Notes under the pieces: generated by a model
The model's input: only the letters and a program-made list of their open reading frames with translations
The model's database searches: none
Told to the model about the DNA's origin: nothing
Source of the DNA: Agapetus fuscipes
Lineage: Eukaryota; Arthropoda; Insecta; Trichoptera; Glossosomatidae
Assembly: GCA_951799405.1 (NCBI GenBank)
Contig: OX637363.1
Span: 5,580,001 to 5,644,000, forward strand
Length of the DNA: 64,000 nt
Reading direction: 5' to 3'
Made by a program: the position numbers and the translations under genes
Shown here: piece after piece, positions 9,840 through 20,770 of the stretch
Numbering within the stretch: the stretch's first letter is position 1
Layout: every line of letters begins with the position of its first letter

Positions 9840-10105
9840 TTTGGAAAGAATGACAAAGTATGTATCCAGAGGAAGTGTGAAAGCAAAAAGAGGTAAGGGA
9901 CGACCGCGAAAAGAATGGAGTTATAAGGAGATTGTGAATCAATGGGTTATACAAAGTGAGTGTAAAAGAAGAATGTGTATGAAAAAAGAAGATGGATATG
10001 AATGAATTGAAAGAGGTTTGTTAGGATAACAAGAAAGGAAGGCAGCTCTGCAGAGACTCTGGCCACCCTTAGCATAATGGCGATAGACTTACAGTTACAT
10101 TTAAA
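9840..10105 (+). pseudogene. RTE-2 LINE 3' end, decayed ORF tail
   Basis: The broken plus-strand frames read the RTE-type C-terminus: ERMTKYVSRGSVKAKRGKG, GRPRKEWSYKEIVNQWVIQ, then KEVC and RKEGSSAETLATL in shifted frames. It ends with the RTE-2 terminal block GCTCTGCAGAGACTCTGGCC and TTACAGTTACA. Confidence 0.7.
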
Positions 10106-10189
10106 GTTTGGCACAAATACGAAAGAAAAAATATGACGTTACACGACCCGGTTGGTAGGAAAAATGCAAATAAATATTTTGTTATCGTT

Positions 10190-10384
10190 TGTATAGATTT
10201 ATTTTGAAGGTTTTTTAATTTTTTTATTTTTTATACTTAAATGTTATTTATTACTCGTATTCCTTGACTTATAGGTTGGTATGAGGCTGACCACCCATAT
10301 TTGTAAGCGCGAACTACACGTGTTTGTTTGTGGGCATACATCTGAGAGCTTTGAATGAATATATCCTTGCAACTTAGATTAAAA
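10190..10384 (+). repeat. RTE-1 LINE 3'-end copy with internal deletion
   Basis: Upstream of the usual start it also carries the 3' UTR segment seen at 6425-6500 in opposite orientation (AAATGTTATTTATTACTCGT). This supports that segment being part of the LINE. The block between CACCCATA and TTTGTAAGCGCG is deleted. Confidence 0.75.
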
Positions 10385-11360
10385 AAATAAAATTTCAGAC
10401 TTTAAGCCGAGTTAATAACCATCATGAATATTGTCACCATGGTCAAAGTAAACATTTAAAAATGTATATTAGATACTTGTCCAACATACACCAGCTCCTT
10501 CTTGTTGTGTTGAGTGTAATTCCAAGCCTTTGTTATCACTTTCACTTCCAAAAACTATCTTTTCGAGATTTACAAACGGCACGAACTCCAGAAAAATTAC
10601 CATTTTTGACAGATTACTGAAATACGGCCGAAGTTCACACCGGACTTTTTGGAAAGCAACTCTATCAGCACTACCTACTTTGAAACAAAAAAAATCTCTT
10701 TTGCAGACTGTAATATTGTTACAAAAATATCTGTCAGATCAGTTATTCAGGCTGTTTGTTTAAATGTGTTAAAATTCGTCTTTCTTTATTTGAAAATAAC
10801 GTATCTGTTGCTTGTGAAGTCACTGTTCCATGGACGATGGACAGAGGCCGCTGAAACTTCTTTCTTCTGAAGGATGGTGGTTTGGAAAATCCTGAAACAA
10901 TAAGGTAAGCACTTCTTTACTAATGGATAGAATATCAAAATTAACGAAGTAGATGGGTTCTTTTTTTCATGTTACTTCCATTTTTTTTAAATTGGAAACC
11001 GGAATTTTATTGAAGTACGTTTCGGGTCAATAGCGGATGCGTCGTTGTTTTTTGAAGGTTATATATCTTATTCTCAACGGATCAATTGATGAATATTGAT
11101 TTACGATGTAATCAACCCAATTAAAGTGATTATAAATACATCATAGGGTGATAAACAACTTGCTTGACGATGGATGCATTCAATGCGCTCATACATAAAT
11201 AAGTGTAGATATACGATGTTAATGTCATCTATGAATGTCTAGGCGCCATTATGACAATAAAATAATTCACGAATACGTAGCATTATTGTATAATTACTCA
11301 TCTATAATTCACGATACCTCTAACAGACATCCTTTACCATGATTTAACGAATCAATAAAA
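10385..11360. other. Unique AT-rich DNA, nothing recognised
   Basis: A 77-codon open frame at 10530-10763 has no motif I recognise. No flanking splice signals of convincing quality were seen. Confidence 0.35.
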
Positions 11361-11361
11361 T

Positions 11362-11630
11362 AAATAATAGGGATGATTTATTTGGTGAGCGCGGTTTTGT
11401 GTGAATCACACTCAATAACCCTTTGAGAGTTTAGTTGTCTCTATAGATAGCAATTAATAGTTCAAGCAAGCCTCAGTTCCTGTAAGGCTAGAAGGACCTT
11501 CGGTGACAGGTCTTAGTAGACTAATTTTTCAATCCAAAATCCTTGAAAAATTAAATGATTTATTTGCGCTCGGTCGGAAATCGAAATCACGACCTTCCAG
11601 CGCCAACCACTAGAATACGGACCGGTCGAC
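11362..11630 (-). repeat. SINE-A, old and diverged
   Basis: The order of SINE-A blocks is preserved: CAAATAAATCATCC tail, CAAGCAAGCCTCAG and ACCGGTCCGTATTC head. Substitutions and short deletions run throughout, and the B box is degraded. Confidence 0.7.
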
Positions 11631-11688
11631 CAATAACGAAACACCCTTCGCTTTAGCAACCCGGCCACATGATGTGACAATGACAACT

Positions 11689-11943
11689 CGCTGCCTCAGT
11701 TCTTGTTTATCGTATACGCCATTCAGAAAATTTTACATGAGCAATGTTTGCATGTGTACTGGACCAATGTGTCTTATGAAAACAGGAGATTTATTTAAAA
11801 AACATGTAAAAGAACTCTCACATTATCGAGTTTAACGGTTTCTCTTAGCTCAGATTGTGTAGAATTTGATTCATAAGACAACTGCATGAAAAAGTCATAT
11901 TTGACAAGATTGGCGTATACGATAAACAAGAACTGAGGCAGCG
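11689..11943. mobile_element. MITE-1 copy 1
   Basis: The termini CGCTGCCTCAGTTCTTGTTT and their complement at the right end form inverted repeats of about 36 bp. AACT is duplicated at 11685-11688 and 11944-11947. There is no coding capacity. Copies 2 and 3 lie at 21488 and 25787. Confidence 0.9.
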
Positions 11944-12002
11944 AACTGTTTGGTCTATTTCAAATGTGCGGATTTCCCTTATAATCATATACGACTGCAG
12001 TC

Positions 12003-12420
12003 ATGACTCTGGAGGAAATTAAAGAAGTATGTAAGGACAGAAATAAATGGCGGTTGATCTGTCATCTTGGCGGCTAGGGTTTATTAAATTGGAATTTGTT
12101 TTCTGTTTGTTGTCCATAGATATTATTATTTATTGATTTATAAAATGTAATTTGTCGTGTATGTTCCTTGACTTATAGGTTGGTATGCGGATGACCACCC
12201 ATGCTGTAGAAAATGGTTCACTTTGCCAGTGTCATCCCTGTTACAGGGAAGGACGGCAAGAGTTGCAGGGTGTATGTCCATTTGAGATTTGGTTTTTATG
12301 TTGTAGGTCCACATGCGGCATGTGTGAGCGCGAAATTATGCATGTCTGCTTGTGGGAATGCATTTAATATGAATATCAAATGATACATATCTTTGCAACT
12401 TAGATTAAGATTTAGATTAA
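12003..12420 (+). pseudogene. RTE-1 LINE: ORF C-terminus plus 3' UTR
   Basis: Begins with MTLEEIKEVCKDRNKWRLIC in frame, then about 100 bp of 3' UTR, then the repeat block from TTCCTTGACTTATAGGTTGG to TTTGCAACTTAGATTAAGAT. This is a second independent locus linking the abundant repeat to the LINE ORF. Confidence 0.8.
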
Positions 12421-13311
12421 TGACGATGACAGCATCGGGTGATATTTGCGGTTAATTTATTACACGACTTCCTAGTTCACAATTATGCATTCATTGCACT
12501 TTATTCATCATAATTGGATCATTTGCCAACGACTGGATGTAACCAGATCGTCACATATATTATCCACTATAGATTATCATACCTAACAGTTCATGTACTG
12601 ATTTATCATTCTAATAACAATGCGCTGTAGGTACGCTGTGTCGTTTATTCATTGTGTATGAACTACCTACCTGTGATCGCTGTATTTCATCATATTATGT
12701 AAGGAGGTACTTTGGCCGTGACATTTCAACTACTAAAATATTCTAACGTTTTCTGCTGGATTCTCTTTTTAATTAAAATGACAGAATTTATTTTTCACAA
12801 TTATTTACGATTTATTTCACAACTTGACAATCACTGTTTAAAGGTGTTAATTAGCGAATTGCTCTCTTGTGACTCCCTGTCCATATCATTTTGATCTCTT
12901 TTTCAATATGAATTTTCACAGTGTTAATACACAAACCATAAAAAAAAAAACATTTTGATCTCTTTTATAATGAACCAGAGAGGTACTTCTCGCACTTACT
13001 AGATCATTCCACCACCAGAACATTGTGTACACGCAAAATCACTAGAACGTCATTCCAATGCTCGACTACTCCTAGATGGTTTTATAGTACGTGCATAGGT
13101 GTACCTGTACATGCGTGTATAAGCGCACGGATTTCAAGTTCGCGACAATATGAACTAGTATAAGACCGTCCCTTTTCACACGTTGCCCTTCGATTCAGGA
13201 TCGGATATTACGTATTGTAACCAATGGGATTTTTAGATGTTTCTAGAGTTGATAGAGAAGTTGTTAGAGGTTTCCCGGCAATCCTGCTCATTGTTTGACC
13301 AGGCTATAAGC
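12421..13311. other. Unique AT-rich DNA, nothing recognised
   Basis: No repeat, RNA gene or plausible exon identified. Confidence 0.4.
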
Positions 13312-13799
13312 CTCATGAGCACGGTAATTCTTACCTACCAACGCAACTAAAAAAAAACGCAACTAAGCTACACATATAGTGTAACTTCTTGCCGCGTTAT
13401 CCCCGAAGGGGTCGCATGTGGCGAGTTGAACCTATTTATTTTTACAGGTAAGGGGGTCGGCCTTACGCCAACCACTTCAGTTGAAGTGGAAGTGTCCCAG
13501 CTCTCGAGAGTGCTGGTACTCATTTCTTGTAAAGGCTGAGTAAACCTTGCCGGTATTTTATTTTGGGGTTTGAAATAAACACCGAAACGGGAAATCATTT
13601 CTGACACCCTCGGTGGGATTCGAACCCGAGCTTTCGGCATGGAATGCAAGCACTCTACCACCTGAGCTATCGACCGGACCAAATATCGGTAATATTTGTA
13701 TGAAGGCTAATCAGCTGTTCCTTGCGGCCATCTTGGATTGACAGGTCTTCATACAAATATTATCGATATTCGGTAGGTAAAAATTACCGTGGTGATGAG
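13312..13799. mobile_element. MITE-5 copy 1, split by SINE-B
   Basis: The left end reads CTCATGAGCACGGTAATTC and the right end GAATT-like ACCGTGGTGATGAG. The interior is palindromic around TCGGTAATATTTGTATGAAG. The second copy at 54129-54286 is uninterrupted and shows the pre-insertion state. The interior segment AATCAGCTGTTCCTTGCGGC is shared with it. Confidence 0.75.
13342..13677 (-). repeat. SINE-B, full length, with target duplication
   Basis: ACCAA flanks both sides (13337-13341 and 13678-13682). On the minus strand the element starts CCGGTCGATAGCTCAGGTGG (A box) and carries GGGTTCGAATCCCACCGAGG (B box). The body has AATGAGTACCAGC and GTAAAAATAAATAGG, and it ends TAGCTTAGTTGCG with a T-run and a second TTAGTTGCG. 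At 336 bp it is the best reference copy of the family here. Confidence 0.85.
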
Positions 13800-13893
13800 C
13801 GCAAACTTGTACGTGTCTGGTTGTGAGAATGCATGTAATGTGAATCTCCAATGTAACATATCTTTGCAACTTAGATTAGATTAGATTAGATTA
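13800..13893 (+). repeat. RTE-1 LINE 3' terminus with target duplication
   Basis: A 94-bp copy starting at CGCAAACTTGTACGTGTCTG and ending in (GATTA)n. GATGAG is duplicated at 13794-13799 and 13894-13899, showing it inserted into the flank of MITE-5 as a severely 5'-truncated LINE. Confidence 0.8.
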
Positions 13894-13899
13894 GATGAG

Positions 13900-14499
13900 A
13901 CTTCCAGCCCACCCGCTCGAAACGGGACCGTATGAGAAAGGGGTAACGGCAACAGTTCAGCACTTTTTACAGAGAACAACATGCAAAAATGACGAATTTT
14001 CATTGAGATATTTTGTGAACAATTTCCATCACATATTTTATTGTGTAATTTTTTTGATAAATTTGTCAATTTTTATGTCAACTTTTTGACAAATAAAAAC
14101 CATTTTTTATTTACTTACCTTCTGTTAAAACATTGTAAGTACTTGAGGTACTGATTAAAAGTGAGATTATTAATTCATTCATTATTCCTTAGAACAATGA
14201 TCACTTATTCTATATTACATAATAAATCATTTAAATGGCATCACGAAATTATAAACATGATAAGAAGTGACTATCCTTCTGAGCTCCTCATTTCCGCGTA
14301 AAATTGATCAAAAATAACTTAAATTAAGAAACATAAGACATTGTTCCTGAGAATTGTTTTAAACGTTTTTATTTTTGATTCATGATGAATTAGTCATAAT
14401 TTTATCACAAACATGTTAATTTAATCAATATATTGTAATCTCCAGATGATACATAATTATTATCTGATAGATAAAAAGGTGTGACATCGCATCATGCAA
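13900..14499. other. AT-rich DNA; part shared with 20595-20770
   Basis: Most of it is unremarkable. From about 14370 onward it is similar, in inverse orientation, to 20595-20770, outside the boundaries of MITE-4. A larger segment than the MITE has therefore been copied. Confidence 0.45.
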
Positions 14500-15125
14500 T
14501 GATCTATAATCTAAGTTGCAATTATATATCGACACTTAACAGGCAGTAGGGCATAAGCAACGCTTTGGCCAAAAATGAGCTATGAATGCGATCCTACTTC
14601 TAATGCGCTAACTTCCATAGCTCTAAGATGATTTTCGTGTTGTTTATGCCCAAGCAAACAAAGAAGTGTTTCGAAGTATGGTTTTGGTGTAACCGACAAG
14701 ATTTTTGCTTTTTTGTCCTAAAGGCGCTTGTGACATAAAAAAAACCGTAAAACCACATTAATAGGAATGCCAATAAATGTCTTTATTTTTATTTACTTGG
14801 TTTTAAAGTTCTTTTTAATTTTAACGATTTGATGAAAAAAAAAAGTTATGCCATTTTTCTGCAATCTCAAACTTTAAACTGCTCTCCTGAACAATTTTTT
14901 TTTCGCTTATGCCCTACTTCCTTTTAACCGTCGATATTATCATTTTAAATTTACATCTCATGCACTTACAGAAGAAATCACTAATTACTACGGTTACTGC
15001 TGAGTATACTTACAAAATAAAACCTGAATCTCAAAGGCTTTACGATTATTGCCACCTTCAAATAGAAAAGGGGTGGCATTGACATATAGGTGCGCGGGGT
15101 GCGCCATTTTTTGCAGTACAAGTTG
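14500..15125 (-). repeat. RTE-1 LINE 3'-end copy interrupted by MITE-4
   Basis: The tail side (AATCTAAGTTGCAATTATAT) lies left of MITE-4. The remaining diverged blocks (AATAAAACCTGAATCTCAAA, AAAGGGGTGGCATTGAC, CCATTTTTTGCAGTA) lie right of it. Confidence 0.65.
14530..14933. mobile_element. MITE-4 copy 1
   Basis: The ends are inverted: CGACACTTAACAGGCAGTAG at left and CTACTTCCTTTTAACCGTCG at right. The interior is shared, in inverted orientation, with 20183-20594 and partly with 47317-47641. No target duplication could be set with confidence. Confidence 0.7.
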
Positions 15126-15149
15126 TAAAGAGTTGTACGGCGCAATTGG

Positions 15150-15262
15150 TAGAATTGCGCAGTGCGCTTGCGTTCAAAACCAGAGAGCTAGGGTTCGATT
15201 GCTTTCAAAGGCCAGGTTGATATGAGACTCACCATCCGTGCTGTAAAAATTGGTTCACCCGG
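15150..15262 (+). repeat. Diverged SINE-B-like head joined to an RTE-1 fragment
   Basis: GCGCAATTGGTAGAATTGCG followed by AGCTAGGGTTCGATTGC matches the A/B-box spacing of the SINE-B head. AGGTTGATATGAGACTCACC and ATTGGTTCACCC match RTE-1. Both are short and diverged. Confidence 0.4.
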
Positions 15263-15529
15263 CCATAATATTATATCGTTCGACTCTAGGGTTTCGCATA
15301 GCATCATTCATAAATACAGGTACAGAAGAACTTCAGTTATCCGAATCGATTTTGAGCAGACCTCATTCGGATAGGACATTGGATTTTTTAGAAAAGGGGT
15401 CAGTTTTAGTAAATTAGAGTTGAAAATGTGGAATTTTCTTTTGAAGAAAAAAGTTTTTAATTATCTAAAGTACTTTGTTGTTACTTTGGTATGAAGCTGA
15501 CCAGCTATAAGTACTGTAAATAAAGTGTT

Positions 15530-15860
15530 TAAAAAAATCGCAAATACGGATCGAATCCTTGCTCTAGGCATGGAATGCAAGCATTCTACCAACTGAGCTA
15601 TAGACCGGACTTTTTACGAGCTTGTTTGTCGCTGCAAAGCGCTTCTAGCGCTTCAAATTCCCAAGCAAGACCCAGTTGCTGTAAGGCTGGATGGACCTTT
15701 TGATGACCGGTATTTGGTAAAGGTTTATGAATTTTTTAACCCAGCGAAGAGCATATTTGAAAATATAAATGGTAAATTTTTTGTGCTCTGCCAGGATTCG
15801 TACCCACAATTTTCTATACAATCGAGTCCGAAGTGTTATCACTGGAGTACGAACAGGTCT
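15530..15860 (-). repeat. SINE-A/SINE-B heterodimer, 3'-truncated
   Basis: The SINE-A head lies near 15860 and its body runs to about 15620. The diagnostic junction CAAGCTCGTAAAAAGTCCGG joins it to a SINE-B head (TAGCTCAGTTGGTAGAATGC) that breaks off after GGATTCGATCC. Confidence 0.75.
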
Positions 15861-15992
15861 TGATAAGGTATTTTTGATCGAAAAGTCGGGCTCGGATACT
15901 TGGATCTCTACTGTAGTTATTATTGATTGCATGTAACTTCCTGCATTGTGGCGGTGATCAGTGACCAGCCCGTCATATAATATCATAGCTTG

Positions 15993-16782
15993 CAGGCCCG
16001 GATTAAGGGTGGTTGGAGCGTTGTGACCGAATCAGGGCCTCCACGCCCAGGGAGACCCCAATGTGCCAAAAAAACGTTTTTTTTTCATTGCCGTCTTTGC
16101 GAGCATTTGCGACTAAAGGGCCTCCGATTTTTTTTAAAGAAATCCGGCGCGGTAGACTCCTTAGATTTCAGAGACTCTACAGGTCTATGACACTTGTAGC
16201 GCCGTAAAGGTGTTATTTACGAGCTTGGTCGTCAGCATAAAGCGCTTATACTCAAGCGAGACCCAGTTGCTGTAAGGCTGGATGGATTAAGTGACCGGTC
16301 TATGGTAAAGGTTGTATGATTTTTTCAACCCAAGGAAGAGCATATTTGAAAATATATATGGTACTTTTTTTTTGCTCCGCCGGGATTCGAGCCCACAACC
16401 TTCCATTTACGAGTCCGAACGTTGCCACAGGACTACGGACCGGTCGATTTCAAACTTGGTATTAATTACTTTAAATGCATTACTACCAAAATATATTAGG
16501 GGTTCAAGTGAAAGAAGAGAGAGGCAAAGAGGCAAAGCATAAGTGACCAAGGGGCTCAAAAATATTGCGTAGAAAACATTTCAACATATTTTTGATCGGA
16601 AATCATATACACATCGATATAAATAATATACATTTTATTCATATCAATGCATATACATCTCTGGTGTTGTGAACAAAATAGTTTTAGGGGTGGGGTTAAT
16701 TTTCAGTGAGAGAGGGGGGGGCATATAGGGGACCCCGAGTTTTCCCCGCACCAGGGCCCCCTGAAGGGTTAATCCGAGCCCA
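15993..16782. mobile_element. hAT-2 copy 2, smaller, with nested SINE-A
   Basis: The left end is CAGGCCCGGATTAAGGG; the right end GGGTTAATCCGAGCC is its diverged inverse. G/C-rich subterminal CAGGGCC blocks match the 3045-6134 element. No clean 8-bp duplication is seen. Instead, CCGTCATATAAT occurs just outside both ends. Confidence 0.6.
16207..16447 (-). repeat. SINE-A, short form ending at CTCGTAAA
   Basis: The head is at the right (ACCGGTCCGTAGTCC). The element stops after GACCAAGCTCGTAAATAAC instead of continuing into the usual SINE-A 3' tail. It is inserted in the hAT-2 interior. The same element/hAT junction recurs at about 36095. Confidence 0.7.
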
Positions 16783-16784
16783 CC

Positions 16785-17283
16785 GTCATATAATCATAAT
16801 AGCTAGACTGTGGAGTGATTAGAGCTGTCGTTTCTTTTGCAGTGGGGATTTTCCATTGAGCACAACTCAAGGACACGCGGTGGAGACTCCCCTCTTCGTT
16901 CCAGCCACTTATCGCGGTACAAGTAGCAGCAATTACATTTATTAGAACGGACATCTGACAAGACGCGCACAGAGGCGTAACGCTAAGACTAGTTTTTGTT
17001 ACGAACTATGAAATCAAAGTACCAACGCGCACCTATACATGTACGATAGTGTGGGTAGAACAATCTGGGAGTAGTCCATGATGGTGGTAGTGCATAGAGC
17101 AATGTTCTGATGTGAGCGAGTAATCGAAGAATGATCTGAAATATGCGAGAAAGATTTCTTTTGTTCCTATATATAGGGACCACAATCAATCCTAGATTTA
17201 TTTTGTATATTTTTACATGATTTACATTTATGGAATGTATATTTATGGTATATTTATTTATTTGTGATATATTTATGGTACAT
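16785..17283. other. Unique DNA, nothing recognised
   Basis: No repeat, exon or RNA gene identified. Confidence 0.4.
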
Positions 17284-17480
17284 TGTTGGTATGAGGCTGA
17301 CCACTCATACTGTAAAAAAATGTCACTCCTGTTTCAGGGAAGGTCGGGTTGGGTTTTTTTTTGGTTTTTTATGTAGCAAATCCACATGCGACATGCGAAC
17401 TTATACGTGTCTGTTTGTGGGAATGCATTTAATATGAATCTCAAATGTAATATATCTTTGCAACTTAGGTAAGATAAGAT
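17284..17480 (+). repeat. RTE-1 LINE 3'-end copy
   Basis: Starts at TTGGTATGAGGCTGACCACT and ends TTTGCAACTTAGGTAAGATA. A G/T-rich block replaces the TTGCAGGG region. Confidence 0.7.
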
Positions 17481-17756
17481 TATAAATAAGTGCCACTCTA
17501 CTTACACAATTTCACGCCTTGTTAGTTTTGACAAACGAGAAGATAAATTTGATATCCGTCCTTGTGATTTCCATGCAACATTGTTAGGTTTTTTTCTTGA
17601 CTGAATAATGACTAAGGGGAAGTGTAGAATATCCATACTGTCACATGAACAATAAATAACGAAGTGCGCGGCGTCCTTCTATGTCATAAAAAAACAGTTT
17701 TCAACGAAATTCCAAGGTCATGTGTTTAAGTGAGGGGAGAGAACCAGTACGGTAAT

Positions 17757-18195
17757 AATGTTTATTTGGTGAGCGCTATTTTTGTGTGTATCACACCTCA
17801 AGAGCCCTCTGCATCTGGATCTTGCTTGAGCATTGGCGCTTTGTAGCGACGACCAAGCTCGTAAAAAGTCCGGTCGATAGCTCAGTTGCTAGGATACTTG
17901 CATTCTATGCCGAGAGCAAGGGTTCGATCCCCACCGAGGGTGCCATAAATGATTTCCCGTTCCGGTGTCTATTTCATACCCAAAATAAAATACCGGCAAG
18001 GTGTACTCAGCCTTCAAAAGAAATGAGAACCAGTCTCTCCGGGAACTGGGAAGCCCCCACTTCAACTGAAAGTGGTTGGTGTGAGGCCGGCCCCCTTACC
18101 CGTAAAAATAAATAGGTCCCGAATGCGACTGCTTCGGAGATAACGCAGGTAAGATGTTACACTGTATGTGTAGCTTAGTTGCGTTTTTTTTTTGC
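17757..18195 (+). repeat. SINE-A/SINE-B heterodimer with inverted SINE-A tail
   Basis: 17757-17812 is a SINE-A 3' end in minus orientation. It is followed at 17813 by the plus-strand SINE-A body (CTTGCTTGAGCATTGGCGC), the junction CTCGTAAAAAGTCCGGTCG, and a nearly full SINE-B. SINE-B ends TAGCTTAGTTGCG and a T-run near 18195. The head-to-head arrangement of SINE-A pieces is unique in this window. Confidence 0.75.
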
Positions 18196-18249
18196 GTCTT
18201 TGTGAGGGCTGAGCCTACAACAATGGGAGTGTAAAATGCATTTAAATTG

Positions 18250-18661
18250 GTCTAATCTAATCTAAGTTGCAAAGGTATGTTACATTACTGGAGATTCACA
18301 TTACATGTATTTTCACAACCAGACACGTAAAAGTTCGCGCTTGCACATGCCGCATGTGAACCTACAACATAAAAACCAAATCTCAAATGGACATACACCC
18401 TGCAACTCTTGCCGTCCTTCCCTGAAACAGGGGTGACATTGGCAAAGTGAACCATTTTTACAGCATGAGTGGTCAGCCGCATACCAACCTATAAGTCAAG
18501 GAACAAATACGACAAATTACATTTTTAAAATCGATAAATACTCGTAATAATATCTATGGACATCAAAACTCAAACAGAAAACAAATTCCAATTTAATAAA
18601 CCCTAGCATTACAGATCAACCGCCATTTCTTTCTGTCCTTACATACTTCTTTCATTTCCTC
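18250..18661 (-). pseudogene. RTE-1 LINE: 3' UTR plus end of ORF
   Basis: The minus strand reads, from 18661, the ORF tail EMKEVCKDRKKWRLICNA and then a 100-bp UTR. The abundant repeat block follows, ending GCAACTTAGATTAGATTAG. This is a third locus with the ORF-repeat continuity. It ends at a SINE-A insertion. Confidence 0.8.
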
Positions 18662-18985
18662 CATACATGTATGGACCGGTCCGTAGTCCAGTGGCAACAC
18701 TTTGGACTCGTAAATGTGAAGGTTGTGGATTCGGATCCCGGCGGAGCACAAAAATATACCATTTATATTTTCAAATGTGCTCTTCGCTGGGATGAAAAAT
18801 TCATAAACCTTAACCAAAGACCGGTCACTGAAAGGTCCATCCAACCTTACAACAACTGGGTCTTGCTTGAGAATTGGCGCTTTCTACTCTCGCAGATTCA
18901 ATCTCGCAGAGGGCTCTTGAGGTGTGATACACACAAAAACAGCGCTCATAAAATAAATCATCCTAATATTATTATTATTCTTATG
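18662..18985 (+). repeat. SINE-A with a 16-bp target duplication
   Basis: CTTCTTTCATTTCCTC occurs at 18646-18661 and 18986-19001. Between them lies a nearly full SINE-A: head ACCGGTCCGTAGTCCAGTGG, B box TGTGGATTCGGATCCCGGC, and tail CAAATAAATCATCC-like followed by (ATT)n. The first about 10 bases of the insert (CATACATGTA) are not SINE sequence. Confidence 0.75.
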
Positions 18986-19007
18986 CTTCTTTCATTTCCT
19001 CTTATTG

Positions 19008-19205
19008 GTTAAAAATGGTTCACTCAACCAATGTCACCCTTGTCTCAGGGAAGGTCGGCAAAAGTTGTAGGGATTTGAGGTTTGGATTTTATTTGCAAGT
19101 ACACATTCAGCATTTGTAAGCGCGAACTACACGTGTTTGTTTGTGGGCATGCATTTGAGAACTTTAAATGAATATATCCTTGCAACTTAGATTATAGATT
19201 ATATG
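19008..19205 (+). repeat. RTE-1 LINE 3'-end copy
   Basis: Starts within AAAAATGGTTCACTCAACC and ends CTTGCAACTTAGATTATAG. Confidence 0.75.
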
Positions 19206-19436
19206 GGAACATCTAAAAAGATTGTGCTCGTATAATCCGGGCCCCTGGGCGCCACCTCTACAAGTGTCAGTGGCGTCTGGTGGCCATGAAAGTGAGAACA
19301 CAAGTTTCATAACATTTTTATTTTTATTTCCGATTTATTAGATCCCCGCTCGCCGGTGTCCTCTACAGTTCAGTGGTTCTTAACCCATTGAGTATCGTAT
19401 AGAATCAAAGGCGGCAATCAAGCATATATATCAATT

Positions 19437-20150
19437 TCCCAGTTCCACACTGTAATAAGTCCGAAATTCACGATTTTGAGTTTTACCTGCTATATTATAA
19501 AATAAGCTCTGTTTTTTCAATTCCACACTCAAAAAAGTCGATATCGTTATTATTTTCGTCATACACTGGATTATTTCACTATGGAATTTATACATCTAAC
19601 TTTATTTTTAATTCCAGATTGCAACTAAGCTACACATATAGTGTAACTTCTTGCCGCGTAATCCCCGAAGGGGCATGTGGCGAGTTGAACCTATTTATTT
19701 TAACAGGTAAGGGGGCCGGCCTTACGCCAACCACTTCAGTGAAGTGGAGGGTTTCCCAGCTCCCGAGGGGGCTGGTACTCATTTCTTGTGAAGGCTGAGT
19801 AAGCCTTGCCGGTATTTTATTTCGGGGTTTGAAATAAACACCGAAACGGGAAATCATTTCTGACACCCTCGGTGGGATTCGAACCCGAGCTCACGGCATG
19901 GAATGCAAGCACTCTACCAACTGAGCTATCGTTTATCGACCGGAAATATCTCGAAATAGTTTTGTATAAAACACAGAAATAAATGTGTACTTTCCTTCTA
20001 ATGATAAATCCAAGTCTAAAAAAATCATAAAAAACATAAAAGGTGCATATATTCATAATTTAACATTGTATTGAAAATCAGATGAAACTTTGACAGGCCA
20101 TATCTCAAAACAGTGTATTTTGAAATATTACAGTGTGGAACTGGGTAAAC
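19437..20150. mobile_element. Possible small TIR element split by SINE-B
   Basis: CCCAGTTCCACACTGTAAT at the left is the exact inverse of ATTACAGTGTGGAACTGGG at the right. No target duplication is evident, so the call rests on the 19-bp inverted ends only. Confidence 0.4.
19619..19946 (-). repeat. SINE-B, near full length
   Basis: Minus-strand head GGTCGATAAACGATAGCTCAG (a duplicated CGAT block), B box GGGTTCGAATCCCACCGAG, and complete body to TAGCTTAGTTGCAA. Confidence 0.8.
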
Positions 20151-20182
20151 GAAATATTTTTTTTGGAAATGAGAAGACTATA

Positions 20183-20594
20183 CGACGGTTAAAAGGCAGT
20201 AGGACATAAGCGACATAAACTAAATTGTTCAGGAGAGCAGTGTAAAGTTTGTGATTGCAGAAAAATGGCATAGCTTTTTAATTTTTTATCATATTGTTAA
20301 AATCAAAACAGCTCTAAAATTTAAAAAATAAAGGCATTCCTATTAATGTGGTTTTACGATGTTGTACAATTTTTTTTATGTAACAAGCGCCTTTAGGACA
20401 AAAAATGCCAAAATCTTGTCGGTTACACTAAAACCATACTTCGAAAACGCAGTTGTTTGCTTGAACATAAACAACATAAAAATCATCGCAGAGCTATGGG
20501 AGTTAGCGCATTAGAAAGAGCGAAATTTTTTAAGGAGGATAACATTCATAACTCATTTTTGACAAAAACGTTGCTTACTTCCTTTTAACCGTCG
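20183..20594. mobile_element. MITE-4 copy 2
   Basis: Ends CGACGGTTAAAAGGCAGTAG and CTTCCTTTTAACCGTCG. It is inverted relative to copy 1. The RTE-1 tail fragment and unique DNA to its right (to about 20770) are also shared with copy 1. Confidence 0.7.
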
Positions 20595-20770
20595 ATATGT
20601 ACTTGCAACTTAGATTATAGATAGAGCATTGCATGATGCGATGTCACACCTTTTTATCTATCAGATAATAATATGTATCATCTGGAGATTACAATATATT
20701 GATTAAATTAAGTCATGTTTGTGATAAAACTATGACTAATTCATCATTAAAAAACTCTTATTCAAGGTTA

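Noticed and set aside
10530..10763. 77-codon open frame
   Set aside because: No recognisable motif or splice signals.
13861..13895. Possible telomere-like (TTAGA)n arrays at RTE-1 ends
   Set aside because: These are LINE 3' tails, always at the same end of the repeat, not telomeric TTAGG.
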